NCBI GenBank assembly: GCA_021851735.1
Contig: JAJZCD010000007.1
Span: 1 to 42,470, forward strand
DNA: 42,470 bases
Origin: a bacterium
Lineage (GTDB): Bacteria; Patescibacteriota; Saccharimonadia; Saccharimonadales; UBA4665
Direction of reading: 5' to 3'
Part shown: positions 1 to 8,300 of the stretch, piece after piece
Layout: each line of letters opens with the position of its first letter
Position numbering within the stretch: the first letter of the stretch is position 1
Program-made: the position numbers and the translations under genes
The notes under the pieces: generated by a model
Told to the model about the DNA's origin: nothing
The model's database searches: none
The model's input: only the letters and a program-made list of their open reading frames with translations

Positions 1-397
1 TCATGACATGCTGGCCGCGAGAGTTATTAGTAACAATCTGCTGAACGATGATAGGTTTGGTTTTGCCATACATCTCGCTAAAAGTGATGGATGGCGTGGT
101 TCTGAACGTTAGCTCGGCATTTAAACTCTTAGTGGAATTCTGTTCCTGAAACGTTTTATCACCCAGGGAGCGTAGTGTGGCAACGTCTTGTTTTGAAAGA
201 GCGCTGACAACCTCACTGGCGACGAGTTTTGCGCTAGCAGTCTCTTTCCTGAGTGCCAAGCGGCTGACGGCAAATATTACAATTCCCACAATCACTGCTA
301 TGGTAATCATGATAACCACAATATCCTTCCAAGGGAGGTGAGGTAGGCGTCTTGGCTCTACGGTTTTTAAAAGGCGTCTTTGTGTTATTTCGTCCAT
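1..397 (-). CDS. Hypothetical single-pass membrane protein, 5' part only
   Basis: Open reading frame on the minus strand that starts at an ATG (397-395) and stays open to the window edge, so about 132 N-terminal codons are seen. The first ~24 residues are polar and basic, then a hydrophobic segment (about residues 25-43, KDIVVIMITIAVIVGIVIF) predicts one membrane span. It is followed by an alanine/serine/lysine-rich extracytoplasmic region. I do not recognise the family. It is divergent from serS: a TACAAT on the minus strand (413-408) lies 10 nt before the ATG, so the two genes share one promoter region. The C-terminus and true length are unknown. Confidence 0.6.
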   Translation of the reverse strand, partial: MDEITQRRLLKTVEPRRLPHLPWKDIVVIMITIAVIVGIVIFAVSRLALRKETASAKLVASEVVSALSKQDVATLRSLGDKTFQEQNSTKSLNAELTFRTTPSITFSEMYGKTKPIIVQQIVTNNSRGQHVM

Positions 398-448
398 ATG
401 TGTAGGTATTGTACAGCAAAATTTGCATTGGATTGCATCGCCGTAGGG

Positions 449-454
449 TATACT
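449..454 (+). promoter_or_regulatory. -10 box of serS (leaderless type)
   Basis: TATACT ends 7 nt before the serS ATG, with no Shine-Dalgarno between, so transcription should begin at or within a base or two of the start codon. The preceding CGTAGGG makes a 13-nt string (CGTAGGGTATACT) identical to the ctpA promoter at 13802-13814. Confidence 0.55.
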
Positions 455-461
455 AAGGGGC

Positions 462-1760
462 ATGTTAGATATTCAGTTTATACGAGACAATGCCGACATG
501 GTGCAAGAAAAGTCGGCGCACAAGGGCTATAAAGTTAATGTTGGCGAGCTGCTTGAGCTTGATACTGAACGACGTAGTAAGCTAACGCAGATTGACGAAT
601 TACGAGCGCGGCGCAATACGCTTGTAGCCAACATGAAGGGTCGTAAGCCAAGCGACCAACAAGTAAAACAAGGTAAATATCTGAAAGAAGAAATTGCTGC
701 GCGTGAAGCTGAATATAAAGCTATCGAAGAGAAGTATGCAGAACTACTCAAAAAAATACCTAATATGCCGCTTAATGATGTGCCAGTGGGTGTGAGTGAA
801 GATGAAAACGTAATTGCGAAAACTGTGGGAGAAGTACCTCAGTTTGATTTTGTTCCTAAACACGACCATGAACTTGGTGTGGAGCGCGACTTAATCGACA
901 AGGAACGTGCTGCAAAAATTTCAGGTGCACGGTTTGTGTACCTGAAAGGCGGCCTAGTACAGCTGCAATTTGCGCTTGTCCAGTTTGTTATGCAAACGCT
1001 TACCGATGAGCAAGTCATTAAGAAATTAGTTGAAGAGAATAGTCTGAATGTGAGTACTAAACCATTTACGCCAGTCATTCCTCCGGCTATGCTGCGCACT
1101 GAACCGTATGCTGCGTCGTCGCGCCTTGATGCCGAAGAGGTAACGTACAAAATTGAGCAGGATGATCTATGGCTGAACGCTAGTGCTGAGCATACATTGT
1201 GCACAATGTATTGGAATGAGATCCTTCCAGAAGATATGTTCCCGGTGCGCTACCTAGGATATAGTACTAGTTTCCGCCGTGAAGCTGGGAGCTATGGCAA
1301 GGATGTTGAAGGTATATTCCGCATGCACCAATTCGATAAGTTGGAGATGGAATCTATTGTTGCACCAGAAAGTGGCTTGGATGAGCATAAATTACACATT
1401 GCAATTCAGGAATATCTTGTGCAACAGGTTGGTCTACCATACCAGTACATCAAAAAATGTACTGCTGATATTGGTAAGCCAAATGCAACTGGTGTGGATA
1501 TAAATTGCTGGTTTCCTGGTCAAGCAGCATACCGTGAGACACATACTGCAGATTATATGACCGACTATCAAGCACGAGATCTCAAAATCCGGATTCGCCG
1601 GACTGATGGGCGCATAGAATTAGTACACACCGCTGATGCAACTGCATTTGCTATGGGGCGTATTTTGAAGGCCATTATAGAAAACTTCCAGAAGTCTGAC
1701 GGTACCATTGTAGTGCCTGAAGTGCTCAGGCCATATATGCTTGGAAGGGAGTATATCTAG
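462..1760 (+). CDS. serS: Seryl-tRNA synthetase
   Basis: Class II aminoacyl-tRNA synthetase that charges tRNA-Ser in the cytoplasm. At 432 aa it has normal bacterial length. Residues ~30-100 form the long antiparallel coiled-coil arm that contacts the tRNA extra arm. The catalytic core shows motif 2 as FRREAGS (271-277) followed by FRMHQFDKLE (286-295). Motif 3 is in the C-terminal part, with VHTADATAFAMGR and the family ending VPEVLRPYM. The serine-pocket TAE motif appears as SAE (about 241-243). The ATG at 462 fits the family N-terminus (MLDIQFIRDN) and lies 7 nt after a -10 box. The ribosome-hibernation gene follows after 16 nt. Confidence 0.97.
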   Translation: MLDIQFIRDNADMVQEKSAHKGYKVNVGELLELDTERRSKLTQIDELRARRNTLVANMKGRKPSDQQVKQGKYLKEEIAAREAEYKAIEEKYAELLKKIPNMPLNDVPVGVSEDENVIAKTVGEVPQFDFVPKHDHELGVERDLIDKERAAKISGARFVYLKGGLVQLQFALVQFVMQTLTDEQVIKKLVEENSLNVSTKPFTPVIPPAMLRTEPYAASSRLDAEEVTYKIEQDDLWLNASAEHTLCTMYWNEILPEDMFPVRYLGYSTSFRREAGSYGKDVEGIFRMHQFDKLEMESIVAPESGLDEHKLHIAIQEYLVQQVGLPYQYIKKCTADIGKPNATGVDINCWFPGQAAYRETHTADYMTDYQARDLKIRIRRTDGRIELVHTADATAFAMGRILKAIIENFQKSDGTIVVPEVLRPYMLGREYI

Positions 1761-1776
1761 CCGGGTTGGCCTGGGT

Positions 1777-2130
1777 ATGAGAGTACATGTGACCGCCACC
1801 GGTTTTAACCTGACTCCAAAGCTAGAAAAGTATGTAGGTACAAAAATATCGCAGTTGAGCCATAAAATGCCACAAGAGTTTCGGGCAAGTGCAATATGCG
1901 AGGTACGACTTACAGTAAAACGCAAGAAGGGGGCGAGACCCAGTACCTGTCGTATTCGTATTTTGGTAAATAACACTGAGCTAAATGCAGAAGAAACGAC
2001 GCCTCATATCTATTCATCGTTAGATATTGCGAGTGTGCACGTCGGCCATCAGCTACGAGATTATGTAGCTAAACATCGGCGTCGTCGATTGGAAGTTGTA
2101 CTACGGTATTTTTTTCGGCACAGATACTAG
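1777..2130 (+). CDS. hpf: Short-form ribosome hibernation promoting factor (HPF/RaiA family)
   Basis: 117-aa protein of the S30AE/HPF family, which binds the 30S decoding region and stabilises inactive ribosomes. The N-terminal MRVHVTATGFNLTPKLEKYV is the characteristic beta-alpha start, and the second half (ELNAEETTPHIYSSLDIASVHVGHQLR) matches the family's acidic strand and helix 2. A basic tail (KHRRRR) follows. There is no long C-terminal dimerisation domain. The ORF could start at a TTG at 1741 inside serS, but the ATG at 1777 gives the canonical N-terminus. It probably shares the serS transcript. Confidence 0.85.
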   Translation: MRVHVTATGFNLTPKLEKYVGTKISQLSHKMPQEFRASAICEVRLTVKRKKGARPSTCRIRILVNNTELNAEETTPHIYSSLDIASVHVGHQLRDYVAKHRRRRLEVVLRYFFRHRY

Positions 2131-2367
2131 CTTCTGCTCCTCCTTTCCGTAAAAAGGGGACGCAATATGGTGACATCGTGCTCGTATATTTTATGTGAGG
2201 AGACGACTCCTAGCGTACACGTATATACTATCCTCCTAGAAAATATTCCTCTGTGTTTTATGCAGAATAACGTATTGATGCTTAAAATACTCTCGTCAGA
2301 TGAAAGAAAAAAAGGTACAATACTTTTCAAGTGATTGAATGTAAGCGAGGAGTGTGACTGAAGCATT
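2131..2367. other. Non-coding gap between hpf and secA with hairpins and secA promoter
   Basis: No supported gene; a 79-residue minus-strand reading frame here has no family resemblance. Just after the hpf stop, CTCCTTT can pair with AAAGGGG (7 bp, one wobble), and AGGAG-ACGA-CTCCT forms a second small hairpin further on. TACAAT at 2316-2321 is a likely -10 for secA, giving a leader of about 40 nt that contains GAGGAG at 2347-2352, some 15 nt before the ATG. Confidence 0.4.
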
Positions 2368-4968
2368 ATGAATAGTGTGCTAAAACGGTTGCTTGGTGAT
2401 CCTCAGGCCAAAACCATTAAGCGCCTGCGTAAGCGCGTTAAGGTGATTAATGATCTTGCGCCTAAGTATAAAAAAATGACCGACAAAAAACTACGTGAGC
2501 AGACTGACGTGCTTCGTAAGCGGCTCAAAAATGAATCGCTCGATGCTATTCTGCCCGATGCGTTTGCTGTGGTTCGCGAGACTGCCAGCCGTGTAATCAA
2601 CCAACGCCATTTCGATGTACAGCTTATCGGAGGTATCGTGCTACACGAAGGTAACGTAGCTGAAATGAAAACCGGTGAAGGCAAAACCTTGATGTCCACG
2701 GCGCCAGTGTATTTGAACGCCATTGAAGGCAAGGGCGTTCATATTGTGACAGTCAACGATTATCTTGCGCAGAGAGATGCAGGTTGGATGGGACGGGTGT
2801 ACCATGCGCTAGGCATTTCCGTAGCGGTTATTCTGCCTGACCATAGCTATGTGTACGATCCCGGCTATGTGAATGAAGAGCACGAAGATGAGCGTTTTCG
2901 TCACCTTAAGCCATGTACGCGACAGGAAGCGTATGCTGCTGATGTAACCTATGGCACCAATAATGAATTCGGTTTTGATTACTTGCGGGATAATATGGTG
3001 CGTGAAGTAGAGCAGCTAAGACAGCGTGAACTTAATTTCGCTATTGTTGACGAGGTCGACTCTATCCTGATCGACGAAGCGCGTACGCCACTGATTATTA
3101 GTGCGCCAAGCGTTACACCCGGTACCGCCTATGAACAAATGGCGCGCACCGTTCGTCAGTTGAAATCCGAAGATTACGAAGTTGACGAAAAACGGAAGAC
3201 AGTTATTTTGACAGATGCCGGTGTTGATAAAATTGAAAAGGTGCTTGGTATAGAAAATATTTATGCCAGTGAAAATATTCGGACTATCTACCACCTGGAA
3301 CAGGCATTGCGTGCGCAAACATTGTTTAAGCGCGACAAAGACTACGTTGTTACGAACGATGGCGAAATAGTAATAGTTGACGAGTTTACTGGACGCTTAC
3401 TCGCCGGGCGTCGCTATAGTGAGGGTTTGCACCAAGCTATTGAAGCAAAAGAGGGTGTTGATGTCCAGCAAGAGAGCATGACACTTGCGACTATCTCATT
3501 CCAAAATTACTTCCGCCTATACGACAAACTTGCCGGTATGACTGGAACGGCTATGACTGAGAGCGAGGAGTTCCACCAGATTTACCGTTTAGATACCGTG
3601 GAAGTCCCGTCCAATCGACCGCTAGCTCGCGATGATCGGACTGACCGTATTTACCGTAATGAAAGAGCTAAATTCAATGCTATTGTGAAGCAGGTAAAAG
3701 AGTTACATGAAAAAGGTCAGCCTGTATTGATTGGTACTGCAAGCATTGAGAAGAACGAAACGTTGGCTACACTTCTTAAGAAGGCTGACGTACCGCATAG
3801 TGTGCTAAACGCGAAGAACAACGAACGTGAGGCAAAGATCGTAGCAGCTGCAGGCGAGAAAGGTGCAGTTACACTGGCAACCAACATAGCCGGGCGTGGT
3901 ACTGATATTGTGTTGGGTGAGGGTGTAAAGGAACTTGGCGGTCTGTTTGTCCTTGGTAGTGAACGCCATGAATCCCGACGCATAGATAATCAGCTTCGTG
4001 GGCGTAGCGGCCGTCAAGGCGACCCGGGAGTCACGCAATTTTATGTTAGTGCCGAAGACGATTTGATGCGTATTTTTGGCGGTGATCGTATTGGCAATAT
4101 TATGAGTCGTCTCAAGGTTGAAGACGATGTCCCAATAGAAAATCGTGTGATTAGCCGAAGCCTTGAAAATGCACAAAAGAAGGTAGAGGGTTATCACTTT
4201 GACCAGCGTAAAAATGTAGTCCAATACGACGACGTTATGAACCGTCATCGTAAAGCTACTTATACTATGCGTAAGGAAATCCTTAAGGCTGACGACATTA
4301 GCAAGCGGATAAAAGTCTATATAGAAGATGAAATGAAATTGCTAGCTGATAGCCCACTTCGCCTAACTGATGACTTTGAGGCGGCTGTACGAGAGTTGAT
4401 ACCTCTCGATGATGCTGCACTAGACCGAGTTTTTGCTACCACTGCTGACAAAGTGAAGCCAGTGCTGCTTGAAGAGGCAAGAGAGCTGTATGCAGGGCGT
4501 GAAGCCGCGTTTACGTCAGAAATTATGCGTAAGGTCGAGCGTGATATCTATTTACAGATCCTTGATAATCTATGGATGCAACACCTAGAGAATATGGACC
4601 ACTTGCGTGAGGGCATACATTGGATGAGCGTTGGCCAACGTGACCCATTGGTTGAGTATCGACGTCGCGGTCAGATGATCTTTGAGGAAATGCAGGCTAG
4701 CTTGCGTCACGAAGTTGTGCGTGCGCTTTTCCACGCTGAGCCAATTGCTCCTGAGGATATAGAACAGCCAATTGAGACCGAATTAACACGTGCTGCTCGT
4801 AATTCCATTGATAACGCTGGTACTATTATCGAAGGTGAAGCCGAATTCCAAGAGTCTGATTTTACCGTAGGGAGTAAACAGGCCAAACAAAAAAATACCA
4901 GCGCTAAGCGTAAGAAGGCGAACAAGGCCGAACGCCAGCGTAAGGTAAAGGCGAGAAAGCACAAGTAG
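2368..4968 (+). CDS. secA: Preprotein translocase ATPase SecA
   Basis: Motor ATPase that drives unfolded preproteins through SecYEG at the membrane. 866 aa, typical length. Walker A is GEGKT at 103-107, inside the family string AEMKTGEGKTLMS; Walker B/DEAD is DEVD at 228-231, followed by SILIDEARTPL. The preprotein cross-linking domain comes next. The second helicase lobe carries NIAGRGTDI and LRGRSGRQGDPG. The helical scaffold and wing follow (ILDNLWMQHLENMDHLREGI). The C-terminus lacks the zinc-binding CxCx8CH tail and ends in a strongly basic lysine/arginine stretch, which could contact membrane lipids or ribosomes (inference). Confidence 0.98.
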   Translation: MNSVLKRLLGDPQAKTIKRLRKRVKVINDLAPKYKKMTDKKLREQTDVLRKRLKNESLDAILPDAFAVVRETASRVINQRHFDVQLIGGIVLHEGNVAEMKTGEGKTLMSTAPVYLNAIEGKGVHIVTVNDYLAQRDAGWMGRVYHALGISVAVILPDHSYVYDPGYVNEEHEDERFRHLKPCTRQEAYAADVTYGTNNEFGFDYLRDNMVREVEQLRQRELNFAIVDEVDSILIDEARTPLIISAPSVTPGTAYEQMARTVRQLKSEDYEVDEKRKTVILTDAGVDKIEKVLGIENIYASENIRTIYHLEQALRAQTLFKRDKDYVVTNDGEIVIVDEFTGRLLAGRRYSEGLHQAIEAKEGVDVQQESMTLATISFQNYFRLYDKLAGMTGTAMTESEEFHQIYRLDTVEVPSNRPLARDDRTDRIYRNERAKFNAIVKQVKELHEKGQPVLIGTASIEKNETLATLLKKADVPHSVLNAKNNEREAKIVAAAGEKGAVTLATNIAGRGTDIVLGEGVKELGGLFVLGSERHESRRIDNQLRGRSGRQGDPGVTQFYVSAEDDLMRIFGGDRIGNIMSRLKVEDDVPIENRVISRSLENAQKKVEGYHFDQRKNVVQYDDVMNRHRKATYTMRKEILKADDISKRIKVYIEDEMKLLADSPLRLTDDFEAAVRELIPLDDAALDRVFATTADKVKPVLLEEARELYAGREAAFTSEIMRKVERDIYLQILDNLWMQHLENMDHLREGIHWMSVGQRDPLVEYRRRGQMIFEEMQASLRHEVVRALFHAEPIAPEDIEQPIETELTRAARNSIDNAGTIIEGEAEFQESDFTVGSKQAKQKNTSAKRKKANKAERQRKVKARKHK

Positions 4969-5045
4969 GGGAGTGGTTAGTAATGGTTGGCAATCAGTTA
5001 TGGAATTTATTCTTTGTTCGCTAACCATAAAGTAATAATTTTCAT

Positions 5046-6326
5046 ATGAAACATACAGTTGAGGAAGTCGTACTCCGTAATGGCGCCAAAGGACTACTGG
5101 TACATATGCCCGACGCTATGGTCATGGATGTCTATATTAATTTTCGGGCAGGTGAATATCTAGTCGACGGCAACAAGTGGGAGGCACCACATTTAATGGA
5201 GCATGTCCTACTTGGTGCTAATGATATATATCCGCGTGCTCGAGATTTCCAGGCGGAAGTCGAAAAAAATGGCGCATACAGCAATGCCAGTACCGATGTT
5301 TACGATATCGTGTACGAGACCGAATGCGCTGACTTTGAATGGGAACGTGTGATTAAACTATTATTGCTTGCCATTGAACGGCCGCTATTCCTACAGGAAG
5401 AATTTGATGCTGAGTTCGGTAATGTGCGTGAAGAACTGAGCGCTCGGGCTAATAACCACTTCCGACAACTTGGCGCAAATACTCGTAAAGCCTACGGTTT
5501 AGTCGCCGAAACTGACCGAGAACGTTTAGAGGTCATGCAGAATGTTACTCTTGAGGACGTGCGGGCGCATTATCGTCGTACGCATACGACTGATAATATG
5601 CGGTTTGTAGTCGCTGGGAATATTGGTAAGCGCAAGAGCGCTATTGTAAGCTTGCTGAATGACATACATCTACCGAACGGTGAGCGATTTGCTATGCCGG
5701 ATGAAATTGTGAAGCCTCTTGCTAAGCCGGTATGTATCCCGAATGCTACAGTTGATACTGTCTACTTTTATATCGATGCTTTTATGAATCGTCGATTAGA
5801 AGAACACGAAGTGGATTCGCTGGGTCTTGTAAATGCAATATTGACTGAAACCCTTTACAGTAAGATTCTCGGTACTGCTCGTGAACGGGGTTTGATATAT
5901 GGCATGAACAGTGGGTACCAGCAGATTAAGCTCAGTAGCAACCTATGGTTTGGTGGACAGGTGTCTGCTGTTAATGCGTCGGCATTATTTGATATCGTGG
6001 TCGAACAACTAGGCAATCTGTTCCGTGGTGAGCTGGCGGAAGCCGATATTGATGCCGCGAAAGCGTACGCAATTGGACGTTACCAGCGTAGTGCGCAAAC
6101 AGTCGCCAGTACGGCTCAAGGGTACACGAATCGCTACTTTTTTGATGAATACATCGATGATTATTACAAAATACCCGAGCGTATCAAGCTGGTCACTAAA
6201 CAGTCTATCGTTGATGTAACGCGAGCTGTTTTTGCTGACAATCTGGGGGGCCTTGGCGTATACGGTAACTGTACCCCCGAGCTTGCCCAAGCACTTAGCG
6301 GTCAAATTAGTGAACTCTGGAAATAG
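5046..6326 (+). CDS. M16 (pitrilysin/insulinase) family zinc peptidase
   Basis: 426-aa metallopeptidase with the inverted zinc motif HxxEH as HLMEH at residues 49-53. The third zinc ligand is expected at the glutamates of VREEL near residue 130. The N-terminal catalytic M16 domain is followed by an M16C-like second domain (residues ~180-360; GLVNAILTETLYSKILGTARERGLIYG). M16 enzymes degrade peptides or process precursors and often occur as catalytic/non-catalytic pairs; no partner gene lies next to it here. No signal peptide is visible, so it is probably cytoplasmic. A TAATAA string sits 7 nt before the ATG, a weak -10 candidate. It is convergent with the PP2C-like gene. Confidence 0.88.
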   Translation: MKHTVEEVVLRNGAKGLLVHMPDAMVMDVYINFRAGEYLVDGNKWEAPHLMEHVLLGANDIYPRARDFQAEVEKNGAYSNASTDVYDIVYETECADFEWERVIKLLLLAIERPLFLQEEFDAEFGNVREELSARANNHFRQLGANTRKAYGLVAETDRERLEVMQNVTLEDVRAHYRRTHTTDNMRFVVAGNIGKRKSAIVSLLNDIHLPNGERFAMPDEIVKPLAKPVCIPNATVDTVYFYIDAFMNRRLEEHEVDSLGLVNAILTETLYSKILGTARERGLIYGMNSGYQQIKLSSNLWFGGQVSAVNASALFDIVVEQLGNLFRGELAEADIDAAKAYAIGRYQRSAQTVASTAQGYTNRYFFDEYIDDYYKIPERIKLVTKQSIVDVTRAVFADNLGGLGVYGNCTPELAQALSGQISELWK

Positions 6327-6332
6327 CCAAGC

Positions 6333-6410
6333 AAAACTGCCAATTGTTTCGAGTGCTCAGATACTTCCTGACTAGATCCTTAGCCCTGTTCGGTTGTCTT
6401 ATGCAGTTTT
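6333..6410. terminator. Inverted repeat between convergent genes (possible bidirectional terminator)
   Basis: AAAACTGC (6333-6340) and GCAGTTTT (6403-6410) are perfect complements with an A-run outside on the left and a T-run on the right. They lie between the 3' ends of the M16 peptidase and the minus-strand PP2C-like gene. The 62-nt loop is long for a simple terminator. Confidence 0.35.
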
Positions 6411-6428
6411 CTGTCGCTGGTCTCTGAG

Positions 6429-8144
6429 CTATATGCGATGTTTAACAGCAGTAATTATCTTTTTTGCTGCAGATTCAAGTTTTCCTAATCGATATTTCTT
6501 TCCAGCAAGTAGCCAATGCGGCGAGGGTTTCGTAGAAGGGTTATCTGCTTCAAAGGCAATGATCGTTCTATTAATGTCTGTAGCGTTATTTGTGATATGC
6601 GTGATTTGAGCCTTCGACAAACCTGCTTGTCTCCCCAGTGTCGTCAGCACTCGTCTAGCTATATTCGTTATATTTGAGGGCTCGCCATTATTTTTTGGAT
6701 CCTGGGAAAGTGCGGCATATGTATTTGGGAGCTCACTGTTAGAAGGGGGCGCTTTAGCGGAGACGGGGGGGGTATTGCGCGTCATGGGCACAATCACCTT
6801 GTTAGGCGGTGTATTAACGGATCGAATACTTGGCTCTATTTGATGTGCTATCCTGGGCCGTAAGTCGTGACTGTGTATACCTTGATATGAAGCGAATGTA
6901 ACTCCTGCAGCGGCTAACCCTATTACAGCAAGATTGCCTAGCGCAGCTAAGCGGCGTCTAGACCGGGGACTAGTCTCACGTAGCTCCTGGCCACTTGGTA
7001 CGGCTGACTCAGGCTCGCTGTCCCAAAATTCGTCGCTCGGAAGATCGTCATCCCAATCTTGGTCATGCGTCGTATCTGTGTCTTGTGCTCGTCGTCGATG
7101 GGCTCTTATTTTGCTGATAGACCAATAGGCGAATGTCAGCGGGGCGTATATCGTATGGTCAGCAATGCGTGCTCGCGTTGTGCGCGTGTCTTCCCATGGG
7201 TCTACACTTATGATGCTAGTTAATACCGTTTCGTTACTCTTTATGCGATGCGCGGCAAGTTCCCTTTGTATTGCGTTGGCAATACATTCCGCACGTTCGT
7301 CCATGCTACCATACTCTTGGTCCGCGAGCGCACCACATACTTCGCGAATGATTTCACCGGTACTCTTACCATGTATACCTATGCTATCACTCCACCCATT
7401 TGTCCCTAACATTATCAATATGTTTGAGCCTGGGCGTAGAGTGTAGACTTCTTCATGATCGTGAGTACCATCGCTACTACCTAAGCGCTCGCAATAGCCT
7501 TCCGGGGTGTATATATATAGCCGGCCTTGATTAATACTACTGTCGAATGCAATCTTATTATCTGCGATTTGCACTACTTGCGTCGCAATTTCTGTTTCGC
7601 CATGCTTTGGGCGAGTATGTGATAAGTACGATTGCGCTTGATCGATGGCATCTGGTAACTGATGCCTAGCCTGTCGTAGAAGTCTCGTGGTTTGGTTGAT
7701 ATCACGCTGACCGTTCTTGCGCGTTGTCATCGCCCGAATCAAGCCTTGGGTCGCTGTCATTACGCCAATACGGGTAGTGTCATGGCCTTCTGCTACGACT
7801 AATGTGCCAGCACTCCTATCCGCTTTTGCCAGTACGTCATAATTGGGGTCGTTATTACTGCGACCCAAAACGATACCTAGGCCAGTTATGTTGGCACGAG
7901 CAGGCCTAGAAGGTTTATTTTGCCCAAGGCTTGAGGGTCTGCGGTGGCTGTTGTAGCCGAAAGTATCCCCAACGGCCTTAAGAACGGAATCATCCAGGTT
8001 GAGGTGAACGCTATCGTCATCGGGATCGTTTGCGATTCTTTGTTCGTATGAACGTGCGGGAAATCGGGGTTCATTGGATTCCCAAACTGGAGTTGCGTGA
8101 TCGGGTCTGTACGTAGTGAATTCGGGTGCCCAACTGACTGCCAT
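6429..8144 (-). CDS. Membrane-anchored protein with degenerate PP2C-like phosphatase domain
   Basis: 571 aa. Residues ~86-315 follow the PP2C/Stp-type serine/threonine phosphatase pattern. The metal-binding signatures are altered, though: VADGMGG is replaced by VVAEGHD (116-122), (S/T)DGLxD by TNGWSD (248-253), and the DNxT end by SNETVL (303-308). This suggests a pseudo-phosphatase or a much-changed enzyme. A charged linker (about 345-398) leads to one membrane span (399-418) and a proline/asparagine-rich outside domain ending in a LysM-sized segment, the layout of actinobacterial PstP. The start is supported by a good Shine-Dalgarno (AAGGGAG) just upstream on the minus strand. It is divergent from prfB. 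The substrate is unknown and no Hanks kinase lies in the window. Confidence 0.6.
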   Translation of the reverse strand: MAVSWAPEFTTYRPDHATPVWESNEPRFPARSYEQRIANDPDDDSVHLNLDDSVLKAVGDTFGYNSHRRPSSLGQNKPSRPARANITGLGIVLGRSNNDPNYDVLAKADRSAGTLVVAEGHDTTRIGVMTATQGLIRAMTTRKNGQRDINQTTRLLRQARHQLPDAIDQAQSYLSHTRPKHGETEIATQVVQIADNKIAFDSSINQGRLYIYTPEGYCERLGSSDGTHDHEEVYTLRPGSNILIMLGTNGWSDSIGIHGKSTGEIIREVCGALADQEYGSMDERAECIANAIQRELAAHRIKSNETVLTSIISVDPWEDTRTTRARIADHTIYAPLTFAYWSISKIRAHRRRAQDTDTTHDQDWDDDLPSDEFWDSEPESAVPSGQELRETSPRSRRRLAALGNLAVIGLAAAGVTFASYQGIHSHDLRPRIAHQIEPSIRSVNTPPNKVIVPMTRNTPPVSAKAPPSNSELPNTYAALSQDPKNNGEPSNITNIARRVLTTLGRQAGLSKAQITHITNNATDINRTIIAFEADNPSTKPSPHWLLAGKKYRLGKLESAAKKIITAVKHRI

Positions 8145-8203
8145 GATTACTCCCTTTTGACGTTAGGTACATGCGCAGTGTAGCTAGGGGTAGAACGATG
8201 GTC

Positions 8204-8219
8204 TGTAACGAGCGTTACA
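8204..8219. promoter_or_regulatory. Perfect inverted repeat between divergent PP2C-like gene and prfB
   Basis: TGTAACGAGCGTTACA has 6-bp arms around GAGC and looks like an operator half-site pair. It sits in the 156-bp divergent promoter region. No regulator is assigned. Confidence 0.3.
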
Positions 8220-8286
8220 ATGGCCTAGCGCGCCTATCCCCATGTCTCGAGATCAACAGGTGTTGGAGCATAGGTACTGACTCCTA

Positions 8287-8292
8287 TATACT
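8287..8292 (+). promoter_or_regulatory. -10 box of prfB (leaderless type)
   Basis: TATACT ends 8 nt before the prfB ATG, with TTGGAG 18 nt further upstream as a possible -35. No Shine-Dalgarno fits between. Confidence 0.5.
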
Positions 8293-8300
8293 TACTCGTA

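Noticed and set aside
2127-2366. 79-codon minus-strand frame between hpf and secA
   Set aside because: No Shine-Dalgarno or promoter on that strand, no family pattern, and the region contains hairpins and the secA promoter.
2403-4248. Long antisense frames within secA, and similar ones in pyrG, glyS and ftsW
   Set aside because: Shadow frames of well-identified genes without their own start signals.
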